From assembly GCF_025698545.1 (NCBI RefSeq), contig NC_068576.1, forward strand, positions 47,671,890-47,735,889: a stretch of DNA of 64,000 bases, read 5' to 3'. This DNA comes from Gossypium raimondii. Its lineage: Eukaryota; Streptophyta; Magnoliopsida; Malvales; Malvaceae. This document shows positions 37,901 through 52,300 of the stretch, piece after piece. A program made the position numbers and the translations under genes. Below the pieces are notes generated by a model. It saw nothing but the letters and a program-made list of their open reading frames with translations. It did no database searches and was not told the DNA's origin. How positions within the stretch are numbered: position 1 is the stretch's first letter; every line of letters begins with the position of its first letter.

Positions 37901-40900
37901 CATGAAAGCAGGCCAGGTTAACTGCCAAGATAATTTAAGATCATGGTCTAACTTTTGGTAATTTTAGGACCAATTTAAGCTGAAATGATTCCATTAAGTC
38001 ATGTTTATGTTTCTAAAGTATAAAAGATTGTTGGCTTTACTTTCTTTTCATCAGTTTGCTCAATCTAACGATAGTTTCCAGGTTTCCAGCAGATTTAAGT
38101 CTTGAGTTATTTTACTTTGATCTATATTTTATAATGTAAGTGTTGTTTTAAGTCAAGCTTGGAACTTCATTATTTTGGATCTCAAGTACATGAAAGATAG
38201 GAATGCTAGGAGTCTAGAAGCATTCATGTAATTTCTTGCCTTAAATAATGAGAAGTCAAGTAAATTTCATTTTACTTCTCACAAGTTAATACACCCCACC
38301 CACGACCTACCCCTCCATCAACGCTCTCCTATGCCAGAGGTTTGGGTGGTTTACAGAATATCATTACACTGAACTCTAGTAACTTGGAACACACCAAGAA
38401 ATTCCTTCATGCACATATGTATCATCCACTAAGAACTTGAAGCCTTTATGCCAGTTTTTACAACAGGAAGGAAATATTGTTACAATTGATGATAGTGCCA
38501 GAACAAGAAGAAAACATTGTTACCATAAAATACATCCCAGTTATATAAGTTCTACATCTATAAAGAGAGATGCTCTCCTCTCCATTAAGACATGACATAA
38601 AGCAAAAACTATCTATTTACATCATGAAAGTAGTGAAACATAAAAACAGAAGAAAGTACCTGTCTGAGGGGTCTCTCCCAGGCATTTCCACAAAAAGATC
38701 ATGATCACATATTATCTGCAGAAAAATTAGCTTGCAATCATGCAGAACTGATTGACATACCCCAGAAAACTTGTCCAGATACAAGGACACCTGAAACAAA
38801 TAAAACAAATTTAGAAGGTGATTATCAAAGCAATAGCAATGACATGAGTGTCATATGATTATCTTGTCTTTCCTCTTTCCTCATGCATAAAACAAAACAA
38901 CTCCTCATAACCAAAACGCAAATAACAGATGAAGTAAATATCAGTCAAGAGTAAACAAAGCATAAGACATGCTTCCAACCAGTGGCATAACTCATTAAAA
39001 GACAGTTTACAGCTGTAGACGAAATTGAATGACTGCTTGAGCATCACCTTATTAAATTGTAAAAGTTAATGAAAACAAGGGATACTCAACTGAGCATAGA
39101 AACAAACTGCAAGGTTTCTACTTTTTTTCCACAATTGGAGAGTACAATCATCATGGCAAGAAATATCACTGACTAATGGACTTTTTGAGATGCTGACTCA
39201 TTACCAAATCCAAGTTCACCAACCTAAATTACTTTTGTCAATTCTAAAACAGAGCAGTGGGATTTAAGTCAGCAAAAGAATGTTTTTCACACTAGTGATA
39301 CATGTCATATAGCTCGTTGACACTTGAGACTCCTAAATTATGTAACACATCTACTTTCAGCTCCTGCAGCATTAATAGTGTCACTCAGTGATGTTGAGTG
39401 GGGTGCAGATAGAGGTTTAGATTACTTAATTCCATTGATGAGTGGCAAATCGATAACAAGAGTTTGTAGGCTTTGACATGCTTTTTATCATTAAGAAAGA
39501 CAGGAATATGTTGATAACAAAATTGCAATTGTCAATTAGAAGGTATTGGTTTTTTTAATTTGGAATGTCTTATTCTTTGTATATTTTACATTTTTTAATT
39601 TTTCTGTAGACATTTTTCTAGATCAATAATTTTCTGGAACAGATATTCCAAGACTAAAAGTTCCGATACTAGAGAGGAGAGGTTAATGTCTTATTCTTTG
39701 TCATTGCTTTTCCAATTTGTTAGTAGATTGTTTGATAAATAGATAATTCACCTTTTCCTTAAAGAGGTAAAGACCTTAGGAACAGCTTCTGTCAACCTTT
39801 CATCATGAATATATAAATGATTTATGTGAACTAGGAAAACATATTTTCCTATTCCTATGTTTGACTCCTTTTGATCTTGCAGATAGATTAAATTTTAGTT
39901 AACTGTGATTTTTTTTATTGTTCATCAAAGTAAGGACAGGCTTTATTCAAAAATTAATAATAGTAGTCACCAATAAGCATGGATCTGTTGGTAGAGAGTT
40001 GGACTCTTAGTTCCAATAATCAAGGATAAAACCTTACGGTGTGTTTGGACAAAGAATTTTAAAATTTTGGAGATCTTTTAAGATGCTAACATTTTAAAAT
40101 GCATCTTTCCAAATCGCTAGTGTTTGTAATTATTTTGTTTAGGTAAATAAGCTTTTAGAAAAATTTAGGCTATTGGAATTTCATGAGTTAGAAAACTAAT
40201 TGTAAAAGAAGAATAATGATATTAAATATAAAAAATGTAATATGGATATCTTTAGATTTGTAAAATATATAAATATTTTAATATATAAAATCTAAAATAT
40301 ATGTTAGAATTAAATAAAATGATATTTTGAAGTTCAAGATTTTTATTTTATAGTGAGATCACATCTAATAAATGAAATAAGATTATGAGATATTTTAAAA
40401 ACCACCTATTTAGGTGGAATTTGAATAGCGGATTTGAGCTCAAATCCCTTTTGAAATTTCATGAGTTAGAAAACTAATTGTAAAAGAAGAATAATAATAT
40501 TAAATATAAAAATGTAATATGGATATCTTTAGATATGTAAAATATATAAATATTTTAATATATAAAATCTAAAAATATATGTTAGAATTAAATAAAATGA
40601 TATTTTGAAGTTCAAGATTTTATTTTATAGTGAGATCACATCTAATAAATGAAATAAGATTATGAGATATTTTAAAAACCACCTATTTAGGTGGAATTTG
40701 AATAGCGGATTTGAGCTCAAATCCCCTTTTGAAATTCCTTACAAATTTTGAAATTCTCCATTGGTTTTACCCACAAGTGAACTCATCTTTTGAAATTTGA
40801 ATACCCTGATAGAAATTATATTTCTCCTTCAAATTACCCATCCAAACACACTCTTACAGACCTCTAACTATAAAAAAGACATAACAGTAGTCAAAGATTC

Positions 40901-43900
40901 CTACAAGTGTATGCTACTTCAGGTTTTTTTTTTTTTTTAATAAAATTTTAAGTCATGAGAATAGTTGGGTTGTTTCTGAATGAAGTGACAGGAAAAAGGG
41001 AAATGAAACAGTTAAATTTCAAATCAAAGAGGTCTCCTAACATGCAATGGTTTAAGGACATGCTAGTCTCTGAAACTAATAAGTATGGAAAGCATCATGT
41101 CCAAGTTAGTACCATCTGAACCTGATCACAAAAATAGACTATTGAATCAAATAAAAACATACCAATTCAAAAACTTGGCGAGGCTCAATAATGGATAAAA
41201 GATCATAACAAAAGAATGCCAGACTGCTGTTCAATCGTTTCGCCAAGCTTAGCCCTTTCTTACAACGCTCATGAACTTCAGTTAGAAGGCAATCATACAG
41301 TTGGATTATACATCTGAACACACCCTCTTTCAACTGCATCGGGGGAACATCTTCATCTACATTAAAAAAAGAAAAAGCTGATTTACCAAACTGATGATAG
41401 CATAAAAGCTATTTTCAATTTCCTCCAACTGAACTCATTGAAAAATTAACAGAATACTTTCTCAGCATCTGAGAGTATGCATGTATGTGTGTAGTCTTGA
41501 ATATAAGGAGGGATTAAGTTATGTCAATGTAATATTACATATACTTTAATCCATTAAATTTCATGCTCTATTCATGTAATCATGCTGACCAAAATTGAGT
41601 AAATTAAAAATACATAGTTGCTTTTGACATAAGGGTTTCAAGCATTTCATATGCTCTAAAGATGTGACAGCATGAATGTAATGTTAAAACCAACATTGAC
41701 TTACAATTTACATGCATGACAAGTTGATAGAATGTAAAGTAATAGTATGAATATTATGCTAAACCATAAGTGTACGCAATAGATAAGATACAGATATCAT
41801 ATTGATTTAAATTTTACATGCATGACAGGTATGAATATAATGTTAAATCCAACACTGACTGGTTAAACCATCAATTTTGGAAATGAAAGAAAGATGTAGC
41901 AGTAGACAATTACTATAACATATAGAGAGATTCATATACACAAGCACACATATACCAACATATACGTGTACATCTGTGTGTGCATTTAAATACTTCATGC
42001 AATGTAAACCAACCTAATGGAAGGCTATGATAGAACAGACGTGTTTGCTCCAATGCCATTGACTTAACAATTAGCTCAAGAAAAAACCAAGCCATTGCCA
42101 GCACATCGTCATACACTGGTCCAACACGATAACCCTTAGCCTGAAGAACAACATCAAATTAAAAGAAAAAAAAAACAGTTTCCAAGTCAAGGCCATCTGA
42201 ATTAAAAATAGCAATGTCTCAGGATTACAAGAAACTTGAGAAACAAGAACTCAAGTTCTATTACTATAAAATGTTTTCAAGTTATTGAAAATTTTAAGTT
42301 TCAAGAATTTATAGAATTTTTCAATGAATTTCTCAAGGACAAACAGGAGCAAGTTTAAGTCTTTTGTGTCACTTTTTTTTAAAAACTCTACCAGGATGTC
42401 GAAAGCCTATAATATCATCTCTCTTTTACAGAAGTATTCAAACAAAATCTTGTTAGGTACTTTATCTTTAACATTTGAATTAGTGATTTGATATAGACCT
42501 ATGGAGAAACACACCCAAAATGTTTTCAAGTCATCATATTACAGTATTCACCCAGGGCTAGAATAAGCTACTGCAAAGCCAACCCACGTGGGCGCCGGGA
42601 GTGCTAAGTGAGATGGACTGACATGTGCCTACTTGCAAGGTACTAGACTTGGATCCCACATAGAAAGTGTGGGATTTCTTGGTATATGGAACTAGGCTCT
42701 CCAACCTCAACAGCTAGCTTTTGGGAAGATCCATATCATAATTATTCAGCATTTAAAATTTTAATATTAAAGGTTGAGCTTTTTAATTTCAATTTATTAA
42801 ACTCCCACCAGAGCTTTCTTAACTAGGCTTGCAATCATCTATTACACTGTTCTCTTTCTTTTTTCTTGTGTGTGTGGGAAGGGGTGTTTTGAAATCAATT
42901 ATTACTATTCTAAGTTTCAATATAATTCTAAAAGGAGATCATGAGTTTTCTCTTCAGTTCAAGCAAGCTACATTGACTTGGGAATGGGCGTTCAACATGC
43001 AAATGCTGAGTTTTGAACAAGTTTCTGAGTAGATATCTTCAGACTCCAATAGTCAATTATAAGAAATTTGAAACGAGCTCCTGGGTAAATCAAAGTAAAG
43101 TGAATAGCTTTGGTGGCATAGGAATTCAGAAATTACACAATGACACATTCTGCTTAAGAATCTGAACAAATATAGACAGCATACACATTATTGAATTTTA
43201 CCAAGAAAAAAGGATATAAACGAAGGTTTGTAGTTTAGCAGATTACCTTACTACGAGCCAAGCTACCCCACACAGTAGACAAGCCCGGATAAACTGGGGG
43301 TTGACGACCACCAAAGTCATCGAAAGCATAATCTACATAGTTAACTAGAGAGCGATTTCGTTCAGAATCATCAACTGACTCTTGCTGCACCCTGCAAATA
43401 AATAAACAAAAGATTACACATGATAAAATAAAAGAAAAAAATGATGCCCAAACTTCAATAAAAAGCCTGGAACAGAGAATCTTTCTTTGCATGGCAATGA
43501 TTAGAGTTCATTTAGTGAAAATAAACCTTCAAGAAAATATCAGAGACTTGGCACTTAAACAGTAAGACAATCGTAATCTTGGTTTTTAAAAATTGTTATG
43601 TTTAATAAATATATTACCTAGCCAATTAATAAATCAGACAAAAGACCATACCTGGTCAGGATATTAACCATGGCTCTGAATGCAGCAACCTGAACAACAA
43701 ATTAAGAAGAGATTGCAGCACATACAGTAAGCAAACCAGTATAACAAGATAAAGCTAAATAATCATAGGCTAGAGAAAAGGCTTAGAGGGAGATGGGGCA
43801 CAAATGTTTAGGTCGGGACAGATAAAAGATGGGAGTTGAAACCTGAAGGGTTTCTCCACCATTCCCTATAAGATGGAGAAGCATATTTAGAATCGGGTGA

Positions 43901-46900
43901 AGAAACTGAAGCAAAGCAGTGGAATCAACATTCTTTAAGCTGTTAATTGCCTGCAACACATTAATAGTTTCATGTCATAGGTACATAACTATGTAATGCA
44001 AGTTTGAGAATATATGCCAGTCAAGATATTTGCCATGGTTGCATAAGATGTATGGCATGTTCATCTTTAACTTTCCAGCCAACTAAAACTTCAATGGGGT
44101 TGTTCCACTTTATGATTGCAACTGTTACCATTACAACCAATATCAAATTGCAAAATTCAAAATTCAAAAGCCTTTTTGCAAGTGTACAAAAAAAAGAACA
44201 TTTCTATAGATGCAATGTTAGAAAAATATAGAATAAAGCTCTCTATTTGTTGTTGTACTAACTTGGAAACTAACATAGACTACCAATCACGGTAGTATGT
44301 ACAAGGCACATACTGATAGTACCAATTTTCATCAAGACATTTTTTTTAGTTAGTTTAAAGTTTTTTTCTTTTATTTTGACCTAGGAAGGGAGGATTCACC
44401 CCTATCTCTCTAAGCACTAGCTTTAAAAATTAAACATATATAATTCTTAAGTCTTACTGGTTACCAATAGAGAAAATTATACTATTGAAACTTTAGAAAT
44501 AATATTACTAAACCATTCATTAACTTTACATTTTACCTAATCTTAGAAATTAGAATTTCTAAAAGCAATATTTCCAGTAAACTAGATAAATTTTAATTTT
44601 ACAAAATGTTAACAAACTACAATTTACTTGTCAATAGATATAACAATATAAATTGGCAAAAAATTCATAAATAGATCCAAATTCAATATACTTAATTTTA
44701 GCATTTAAAATAAGAATTTCATACCATTTTGTAACAGAGTTATTTCCTTGTATTCCTTTCCCTTGAGCAGTATTTTACGTTATTTTCCTAATTTTATACC
44801 TATAATTTCCTTATTGATATCTTTTAATTAATTTAATTCTTTTAACACATCTTTTTTTCTTTTTTTCTTTTTTACTCTACATTATCCCAATCCCTAAAAC
44901 ATATTTTCATTATAATTTCTTTTCATTTTCTCCTTATCCCCAACAAAAGCATTATTTTATGCATTAGTTTTCAGTATTTTTTTCCTTCTCCATCCAACAC
45001 AACCTTTTCTTTTCCCTTCTGCATATTCTGCTGCCCTGCCTCCCTTCTATCTCAGTTTTACCATTAACCAAATCTCTTTCCTTTCTCTTTGTTTTTTTTA
45101 CCTTCCTAAGTTCACCTTTAATTATGGTTTTATCTCTCAAACCAATTTTGTCCTCTTTGATTCCAGAAGTTTCACTGTCAATGCCTTCCTAGTTTCATCC
45201 CTCAAGCCAACTCCAACGCCTAGATTTAGAGTAGGCAAAGCTTAAACTAAACTAATTCAATTGAACCAGAGAACCCAATTTGACTACAAAAAGTCAACAA
45301 CCCAAACCAATATTGAGCCAATACTAAATAATTATAATAGAAAAATAATGACTTCAAAGGCAAGGTGTGACAAAAGTTGGCAAAATGTGACTTTGAATAT
45401 CTTACCGAAAGTTGAGGAAATTAGACTCAACCAAATAACCCACTCGAACAGTTGAACCTAACCGAATTGACATTAGAAGTCAACAACTAGAATCAAAATG
45501 ACACGAACTCAGATAAACCAGACTGGAACAGAGCTGAATCCCCACTTAACACCTCTACCCAGAGTCAATATTTCAATCTCTTTTTATTGTTCATTCTGTT
45601 TTGCTTTTCATACCAATCTATTCTTATCTATTGGAAGATTATGGAATTTTGTGTATATAAAATCAATGGATTCAAAAAAGATAACCAAACATGCAGGTGA
45701 ACCAATAAGCAGAAAACAGAAGTACCTCCAAAAGTTCAGAACCCCAAGGTGGGCTTGTTCGAAGAGTGTGTCTATCATACTCAAGAAAAAAATCTCTGAT
45801 GCGCTCATTAATCGGGTATAGAGATGAACAAAGTCTTAACCGCAATTTGAAAACATTTTTTCCATCTTCCAAATAATCCAACCTCTCCTGCAGACAAAAG
45901 GAAAAGTAAATATGAATTTTAATTGTCAATTTTTAATACTAAGCATCCAATCAGAAGACACACTCAAAACTGTATCTGAAGAAATTATCACAGTTAAGCA
46001 CAAAAGCTTCCCACCAACTATAGCATCCAATACCAATAATACTAGAATAAAACAAGCCAACAAGTTTGCCACCTAACACAAGCAGGAAATTCCCAATTTA
46101 CATTAAACAAATATACACGAATGAAATAAAAGCAAACTTATTTAAGCAACCAAATTATGCAGTGTCAAACATACAATCAACAAAATGTAGCTATTTGATT
46201 TACAATGAAAGGACAGAAGAAATCCAAAACTAAAGTACAACAAAGACTTTGATAATAAACACAATGAGAATATCTCATCAAACTGCACTGTAGAAAAGGA
46301 TATGAGTGGTTATATATTGAATACTTAATCTTGCAAAACATACCTTGCCAGAATCCAGCAGATAATGTGGAACCAATTCCCTTATTATCGGTAAAGAAAT
46401 TTCAGATCGCAATCTGAATTAAAAAAAAAAAAATCAAATTATGGATTTATTGAACCCGTTGAGCAATGATGAAACTGATGTGAATAAAATAAACATTCCA
46501 AAAGAAAACCTTTCCTCCCTAGATAAAATAAAAATTAGTCACTTAATCATTTGTTTTTCAATGCATAAATGAAGCACCCATGATTTATCCAAAATAAATG
46601 AGCTAATTAAACTACTGGCCCCATTTCACAGCTAATTACCATTATCTGAATAGAAGAAGCAGTGACTTCTTATTTCTGATTTCAAGAGAAAATAAAAAAA
46701 GGAAGAAGTTCAAACTGAGCATATACGTACTGGGCATGTGTCGATAATGGAAGTGCTGCATATCCTATAACTACCTGCCAAGTGAACAAATTGAATGACC
46801 ATTCCTACAAACTTAACATCAAAAATAGAAAGGAAAGGAACTGAAAGTTCAATAATAGCTCCTGTTAATTTAGACTCTTTTTTTTTAAGAAAAAAAGATT

Positions 46901-49900
46901 ATACGGTAAAATGAAAAAGAAGTCCAAGCTACCATGATTTCCCAAACATAAATTCATGCAAAACTCACTGGTTTTGGAGCTTCAAGTTTAGTTTGAAGAT
47001 CAACATGGAAAAAAGTAAATAACAGGTGATGTGATGGTGTCCAGACAGCAGGAAGTGAAACTTTAATCTCATCGTGATAGCAGGCAACCCTAGCACCAAC
47101 AGCAACTTGTGTGTGAGCATATTTCAGGAGTGATGAACCACGATCTCTTGGATGGATTGCCTGGTTGTATTAGTTGGACCAAAGAAACAAGTAAGAAGAA
47201 AACTAGAAAACTGAATTCTAAAGATCAATCAACACATTTACCTCTAAGGGCTGCCTCCGAGCATCAGCATCATCCTTTCTTAGCTCAACTTGTATGAATA
47301 GATTCCTTTTCCGACTCAAATTCACAGTTAATGGATACACATATAGGCAATGAAAAAGCTGCAAGAATGGCTCATTTCTCATTGTTGTGCGGAAGTCAAA
47401 AGCTTGGAACTGTCAGATGAATTAACATAGTAGTTTAGATTAAATGAGTTTTACACATATAGCAATAACAAATATATAATATAAAATAGGCCATAGCATG
47501 CCAGTCCTAATGCTAAGGTTCTCAGATGCACAGATAAGTAGCAGCCATATTGCAATCATCACACTACGAGGAGCACGTAGTTTGCAAGACAGCCTTGGTT
47601 TAGATTCAGTCCAATTTTTAACCCAAACACGAAGCATAGACAATTTTAAAAGAAGGACTAGAACTAAATTGCACACACTTGACAAGGATCACCTACTAAT
47701 TTGTCTTACTTTAGTTGAAACAACTTGGCAACATCATAATCAATGGACCCAAAAGGTGCTCCAGCTAAGATTAGAGAACTTAGAAAATGCATAACAATCC
47801 CAATGGAGTAAAAAATCAGCATCTGGATAAGGACAACAAGTGACTGTAAGCATGCTAAAATTTATTCAAAATAACCTAACAGCAGACCTTGCACTTAATA
47901 GTTTGTGAAATAAAAAGTAAACCAAACAAAGACTAGATATAAAAAAACAAATTATCTATCAAAGCAAAAACTTTATCTCAAATATTAATGACAAAGGATT
48001 CCACTTTTACTATCAATAGAACTTTTCAGACTTAAACTTGTAACCCCTTCCATATGATAGATTCATCTCTAATTTCTGCAGTTAATATAATTTTCCTAGC
48101 CAGAAAATATTGAATATGCAAATGGACAATTAAAATGAAAATCAAAAAGAAAAAGAAAGCAAAGGATGGCATATAGAGCAACCATATACTAAATGACAAG
48201 AAGTAATATCACTAAAATCTTCCTATAAGATGTAAAAGATGCAATTGCTACTTGATATGCCATAGGTAAACTCAATGACTAAAAGCAAAGAAACAGATTA
48301 ACTGCTTACATCATCTGCACATAAATCTAGATTTCCATGACTGTTAGATCCATTTCCAGAAACCTCTTTCCCATCAATTGCGATCCACTTGGAGTTGCTA
48401 GTCTGAGGTCCATCCAGACCATTTCCAGGACTCCTTGAAAACATTAAATCAGCAACTGCTTCCCCGGGATCCAGGGAATCATTTGTCGCACTGCCACCTT
48501 CTGATATATTATCCAGCTCAGTAAGAGCAGTCTGGTGTTTCTCAATTTCCAATTTCAGAACACCTTTTACAGGTTTATGTACTTTTCGTTTAGGATCCTA
48601 TCACAGCAGAAGAAATGGCAAAAAGAAACAGAATTAGAACATTATGTGCACAGCAGATACATAATAAACTAAAGAGAAGACCAAATGGCAGATACAGAAT
48701 AACATTATATCTGGATAAAAACTTTGTCAGAATACAAGGATTAATCAATTAATGAACAGGTTATTGATGATAAGAATATGATTGTAGAAACATTCAGTAT
48801 ACAATTAATAGCTCATACTCCAAAAAGGCCCTAAAATTGAAGCTTGCGCAACTGCCTCAGGAAAATTAGAGAAACAGCCCACTTGATTGACCAGCAGTAT
48901 ACAGTTGTTGTATGCTTTATAGCCTAAAAACAGCTAAAAGCCACATGTAAATCACCCTTATATTGAAGGGTCAGCTAAACAAAAACTTGAGAATACTCAC
49001 AGCAAAACAAGCATAAGGGATTCAATTTATTAGGCCATCTAACCGTCTAGAAAGCAATCCAACTGTTCTTGAAATAGTTAACGTGGAGCAAAAGTAGTAA
49101 TAAGGCGTGTTAGGCAGCCTGCATGGACAGGCCAGGAGGCAATGTGACCTATAATAATATCTCCAAAATCTTCAGTTAAGCTCCATTTGTTTTACAAAAA
49201 ATGCCTTGTTGAAGGAAAATATCTAATTTAGAAAATATTCTTCCCAAAAGAAAAATATGCTGATAACATAATAAAAAACATTTTCTTGTATTGCACCTTA
49301 GGAGAACTTTCACCATTAACCAGTAAAGACCTCAACACTTTCCTTAACCTTCACAAAGATAAATAAAATAAAATAAAAACACCAATTTAAGGTTTTCATT
49401 TTAAATAAACTGACAAATATTTTCATTAAAAGTCTAGCCACGTTCCAAACAAACAACAAAGAAAGGCCACAAAGCAACTAAACAATACCTGAAGTGACTC
49501 TTCGGTATAGCTTTCCTTCACTTTTTTTAGATTAGATATTTCAACAATAACAGAACTACCACTTGCGCAACCCAGTTTCCCATCTGATGTGACCTTAGCA
49601 ATGGGCTCAAATACACCCTCGTGAGAACTTGAACCAGACATGCTGGGAGCAAGAGGGCTGCTGGGAGAAGCAGATCCACCAGAAGCTGCAGCGATGCTGT
49701 TGTCAAATAATGGAACAATGGCCCAGGCGAAAGACTCTCTGTAAGGCATTAGACGAGACCACACCTGCAGCTTCTGCCTCTCTCTCTCAGTCAAGTGCAC
49801 CTGTTTGCACAGAGGATAAGAGAAAACAAATGCTATAAGAGTTTAATTTAAGCAATCTTGAATCATCCTCTTGGTATAAACAATGCACCCTTCTATTATA

Positions 49901-52300
49901 ATTTAAATCCTTGGCCTGCACATATGAGTATGTTCTTTCCAGGCAATCAAGCTAATAATAACCTTTGAATTGCCAGTGTTTTTTCTCTTTTGCGACAAGA
50001 AAAATCAACAAGCTGCATTTTACTGTAACATAGCATGCAGCCAAATGACTAATTTACATGCCCATTCAGAATAAAAGCCAGATTTATTTCCTCAGATGAA
50101 GCATATTTTAGAAGCATGTTTCAAAACTGAGTAGATTCATTCTCTTTAGAACAAGCAGGTATTTGGCCTAGCATTTTAAAGAGCCTCTCTAATAGAAGAA
50201 CCTGAAGTAAGGAGATTTGAACTAGTGAACTTAGACAGTAAGCTCCTGACAACCTTAACAATTACAAATTGAACCATAACTTGCAGTAAACTTTAAATAG
50301 CAGATAGATGCTAAAAGCTAAATTTCAATGAAGCTTCCATTTTCCCCTTTCCAGGATTATTAAACAGATTCCTACATCCTAATGATTCTAACTCAAGTTT
50401 GCCAAATACTATTTCCACTTTCCTCTATAGAACTTCTAGAACAGCTGTACTCATACAGCACTTCTCTTAAACCTTCAACTGGGCCAAACAGACTACAACA
50501 CTGCTTTAAATAAAAGTTGATCACTCTAGCTCCCAAATTGATATCAAGCATCAAAAAACCCATAGAAACTCATATAATACATGTAAAAACATTAATTTCT
50601 CCGGGTAAAAGGGATATAGTCCAACATGAAGAAGTGATTAGGAGGATCACAAGCATTCTGAATAACAGATAAAAGTAAAGAAATAAAATATTGAATTCAG
50701 GAGGAAAAAACAAAAGGAAAGAAAGTGATAAATGTCTAAGTAAAATACCGGTTCTTTACGTGAATAAACTGAAGGGGTTACACCGCCTTCTTCTGTTGCA
50801 GGCTTCTCTAACTGGATTAGCAAACAGATTGATGCTGATGGAGCATCTAAATAGAATATCCCACTAGGTTCTAATGGCACTTTAGCCTGTCAAAAGAACA
50901 ACAGAAAGAAAAACTTATTGATCATCATTTATAGAGAACTATATCATTAGTAGATAAAATTAAGGGGCATAAATGGCATTCTTGCTTACATCCTGCATTT
51001 CACTTGGAAGAACAGAAAAATAAAAATCTTCAGATAATTTTTCTCTTCTCTCCCGATTATATATGCACATGGTTCCATAGAATGGCTCTGTGAGGAAAAG
51101 AGAGTTATCTAAGTCAGAAACCAGGAAACAGTAAAAAGACTGAAAGTAAAATAAAAACATGATAACGAGTCCTTCAATTATGGTGATGGAAAGCTAACCA
51201 ACAATTCCAGCTTGAAAGGAAAGCGACAGAACTTTGACAGAGATCTTCAACCCACTACAGTCAACCATCCCAAGAGAGAATGGATCATCCAATGAGATAT
51301 TAATCTTAAGAAACCAGTAACTCCAAAGCAAAAGAATTTACTGGTGCAATAAGATTCAAACCTGCCATAGTGTGTGGTAGGGGTTTCTGGGATCCTTTGG
51401 CCAAATATCATTGACCTTTCATTTCCCCAGTCAAAAGCAGGTTCATAAGCTGGGAGAGGAGACTGACCAAAATGCTACAAACATATCAACAAAACGAAAG
51501 GAAATTACCGCTAATGGGAAACAAAATAAGAAATGCTGCAGTCTGCAGAAGCTAAGAAAGTAGGAAAAAATAAAACAGCAAGAAAATTGTTCAATAATAG
51601 CAACCTTGGTAACATTAGAGTTGGGAAATTGCCTTCCTGAGGAACTTGGCAAGTCATCATCGTTAGCATCTTCAGCCTTAATTTGTCTAGCACTGGCAAG
51701 CTGCATTTCTGCATAAATATAGCAAATACCAGAGGAAATAAGATTTACAGTAGTAGATTAATATTCTTTTCAAGAAAAAGTACCCCGTAACTAGAATCTT
51801 ACCAGTCTCAATATCAGTATCAGGACCTTCAAATATCTGATTCTGGAATGAATCGGGACTGATACTTTCGTAGTGGCCATATTTGTTATCATCTTTAATC
51901 CAATCGCTTTTGTAGCACTGAATGAGTTCGGTTAGATGTGGCCACTGCTCCAAATTGTCATCAAGCTGAGTGCAAGAGAACAGCAAAAGAAAATCATTTT
52001 AAATGTCTATTTACACTAACTAATCTAACACATTACAGAATGCAAACAGGCAATATAAGGGTTTACACTTAAAGCTACTGCTTAATAAATAGGAAACATT
52101 ATTTTCTATCTTCCTAGTTCTGAATAATTTGTATAGGTAAGTGCAAAATAAATAAATATATATAAATGCAAAATGCAAGAGAGGAAGAGAGAATAAGAGA
52201 CCAATGGATCCAGCTTGAGATGAGCGAGCGAATGTCGAGGAATTCTCCGAAAGCGATACCCACCGCCCCCGTTGCCATTGGTAGCAACGTTGCCATCCAT
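31939..52300 (-). CDS. SPK1: SPIKE1, DOCK-family guanine nucleotide exchange factor for ROP GTPases, 1843 aa, 30 exons
   Basis: Exons in transcript order: 52202-52300, 51803-51965, 51605-51708, 51362-51474, 51199-51254, 50990-51087, 50749-50886, 49489-49800, 48310-48597, 47242-47409, 46969-47160, 46731-46774, 46344-46413, 45726-45887, 43843-43950, 43652-43689, 43247-43391, 42014-42140, 41163-41356, 38660-38790, 37536-37611, 37308-37418, 36534-36716, 35660-35803, 35344-35517, 34861-35208, 34444-34773, 33643-33828, 32308-33282 and 31939-32193. Total is 5532 nt with consistent phases; Arabidopsis SPK1 is about the same length (1830 aa by memory). The C2-like DHR1 domain starts near residue 458 (FQAFDFRTTMRNEPFLQLFH). 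The catalytic DHR2 domain fills the C-terminal ~450 residues (exons 28-30), with ATYYRVGFYGERFGKLDRKE and VNRLLV, ending LSHYIPAILSEL. SPIKE1 activates ROP GTPases at ER exit sites and the cell cortex, driving actin through WAVE/ARP2/3 and shaping trichomes and pavement cells. Start at 52300 (MDGNVATNG) fits the family N-terminus RFRRIPRH. Confidence 0.96.
37732..37747. repeat. (GA)n microsatellite in SPIKE1 intron 20
   Basis: An eight-unit AG run. Confidence 0.8.
40037..40853. mobile_element. PIF/Harbinger-like MITE in SPIKE1 intron 19
   Basis: The left end CGGTGTGTTTGGA and the right end TCCAAACACACTC form a TIR with 11 matching bases. TTA occurs directly outside both ends (40034-40036 and 40854-40856), the target duplication usual for PIF/Harbinger or Tourist-type elements. 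The element is 817 bp because its interior contains a 278-bp tandem duplication; without it the size would be about 540 bp. No transposase is encoded. It sits in a 2.4-kb intron, the longest in the gene, between exons 19 and 20. Confidence 0.72.
40176..40732 (+). repeat. 278-bp tandem duplication inside the SPIKE1 intron MITE
   Basis: Two nearly identical copies, with corresponding bases offset by about 278 bp (40179 pairs with 40457). Each runs from AATTTCATGAGTTAGAAAAC to TTTGAGCTCAAATCCC. Only a handful of differences are seen, mostly single-base indels and one T/A change, so the duplication is much younger than the surrounding repeats. Confidence 0.9.
42560..42735. repeat. Dispersed repeat fragment with hairpin in SPIKE1 intron 17
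   Basis: GC-richer than its surroundings. It includes TCCCACATAGAAAGTGTGGGA, a 7-bp stem with a 7-base loop, and a following TTCTTGGTATATGGAACTAG stretch. I have the impression that this wording recurs widely in dicot genomes, which cannot be verified here. Confidence 0.35.
43951..45725. other. SPIKE1 intron 14, AT- and pyrimidine-rich
   Basis: A 1.8-kb intron between exons 14 and 15. The stretch 44340-45560 is unlike the other introns, being pyrimidine-rich (44800-45180) and then rich in 'aactcgaac/aaccgaa' words (45240-45540), and probably contains transposon remains. No coding domain was seen. Confidence 0.45.
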
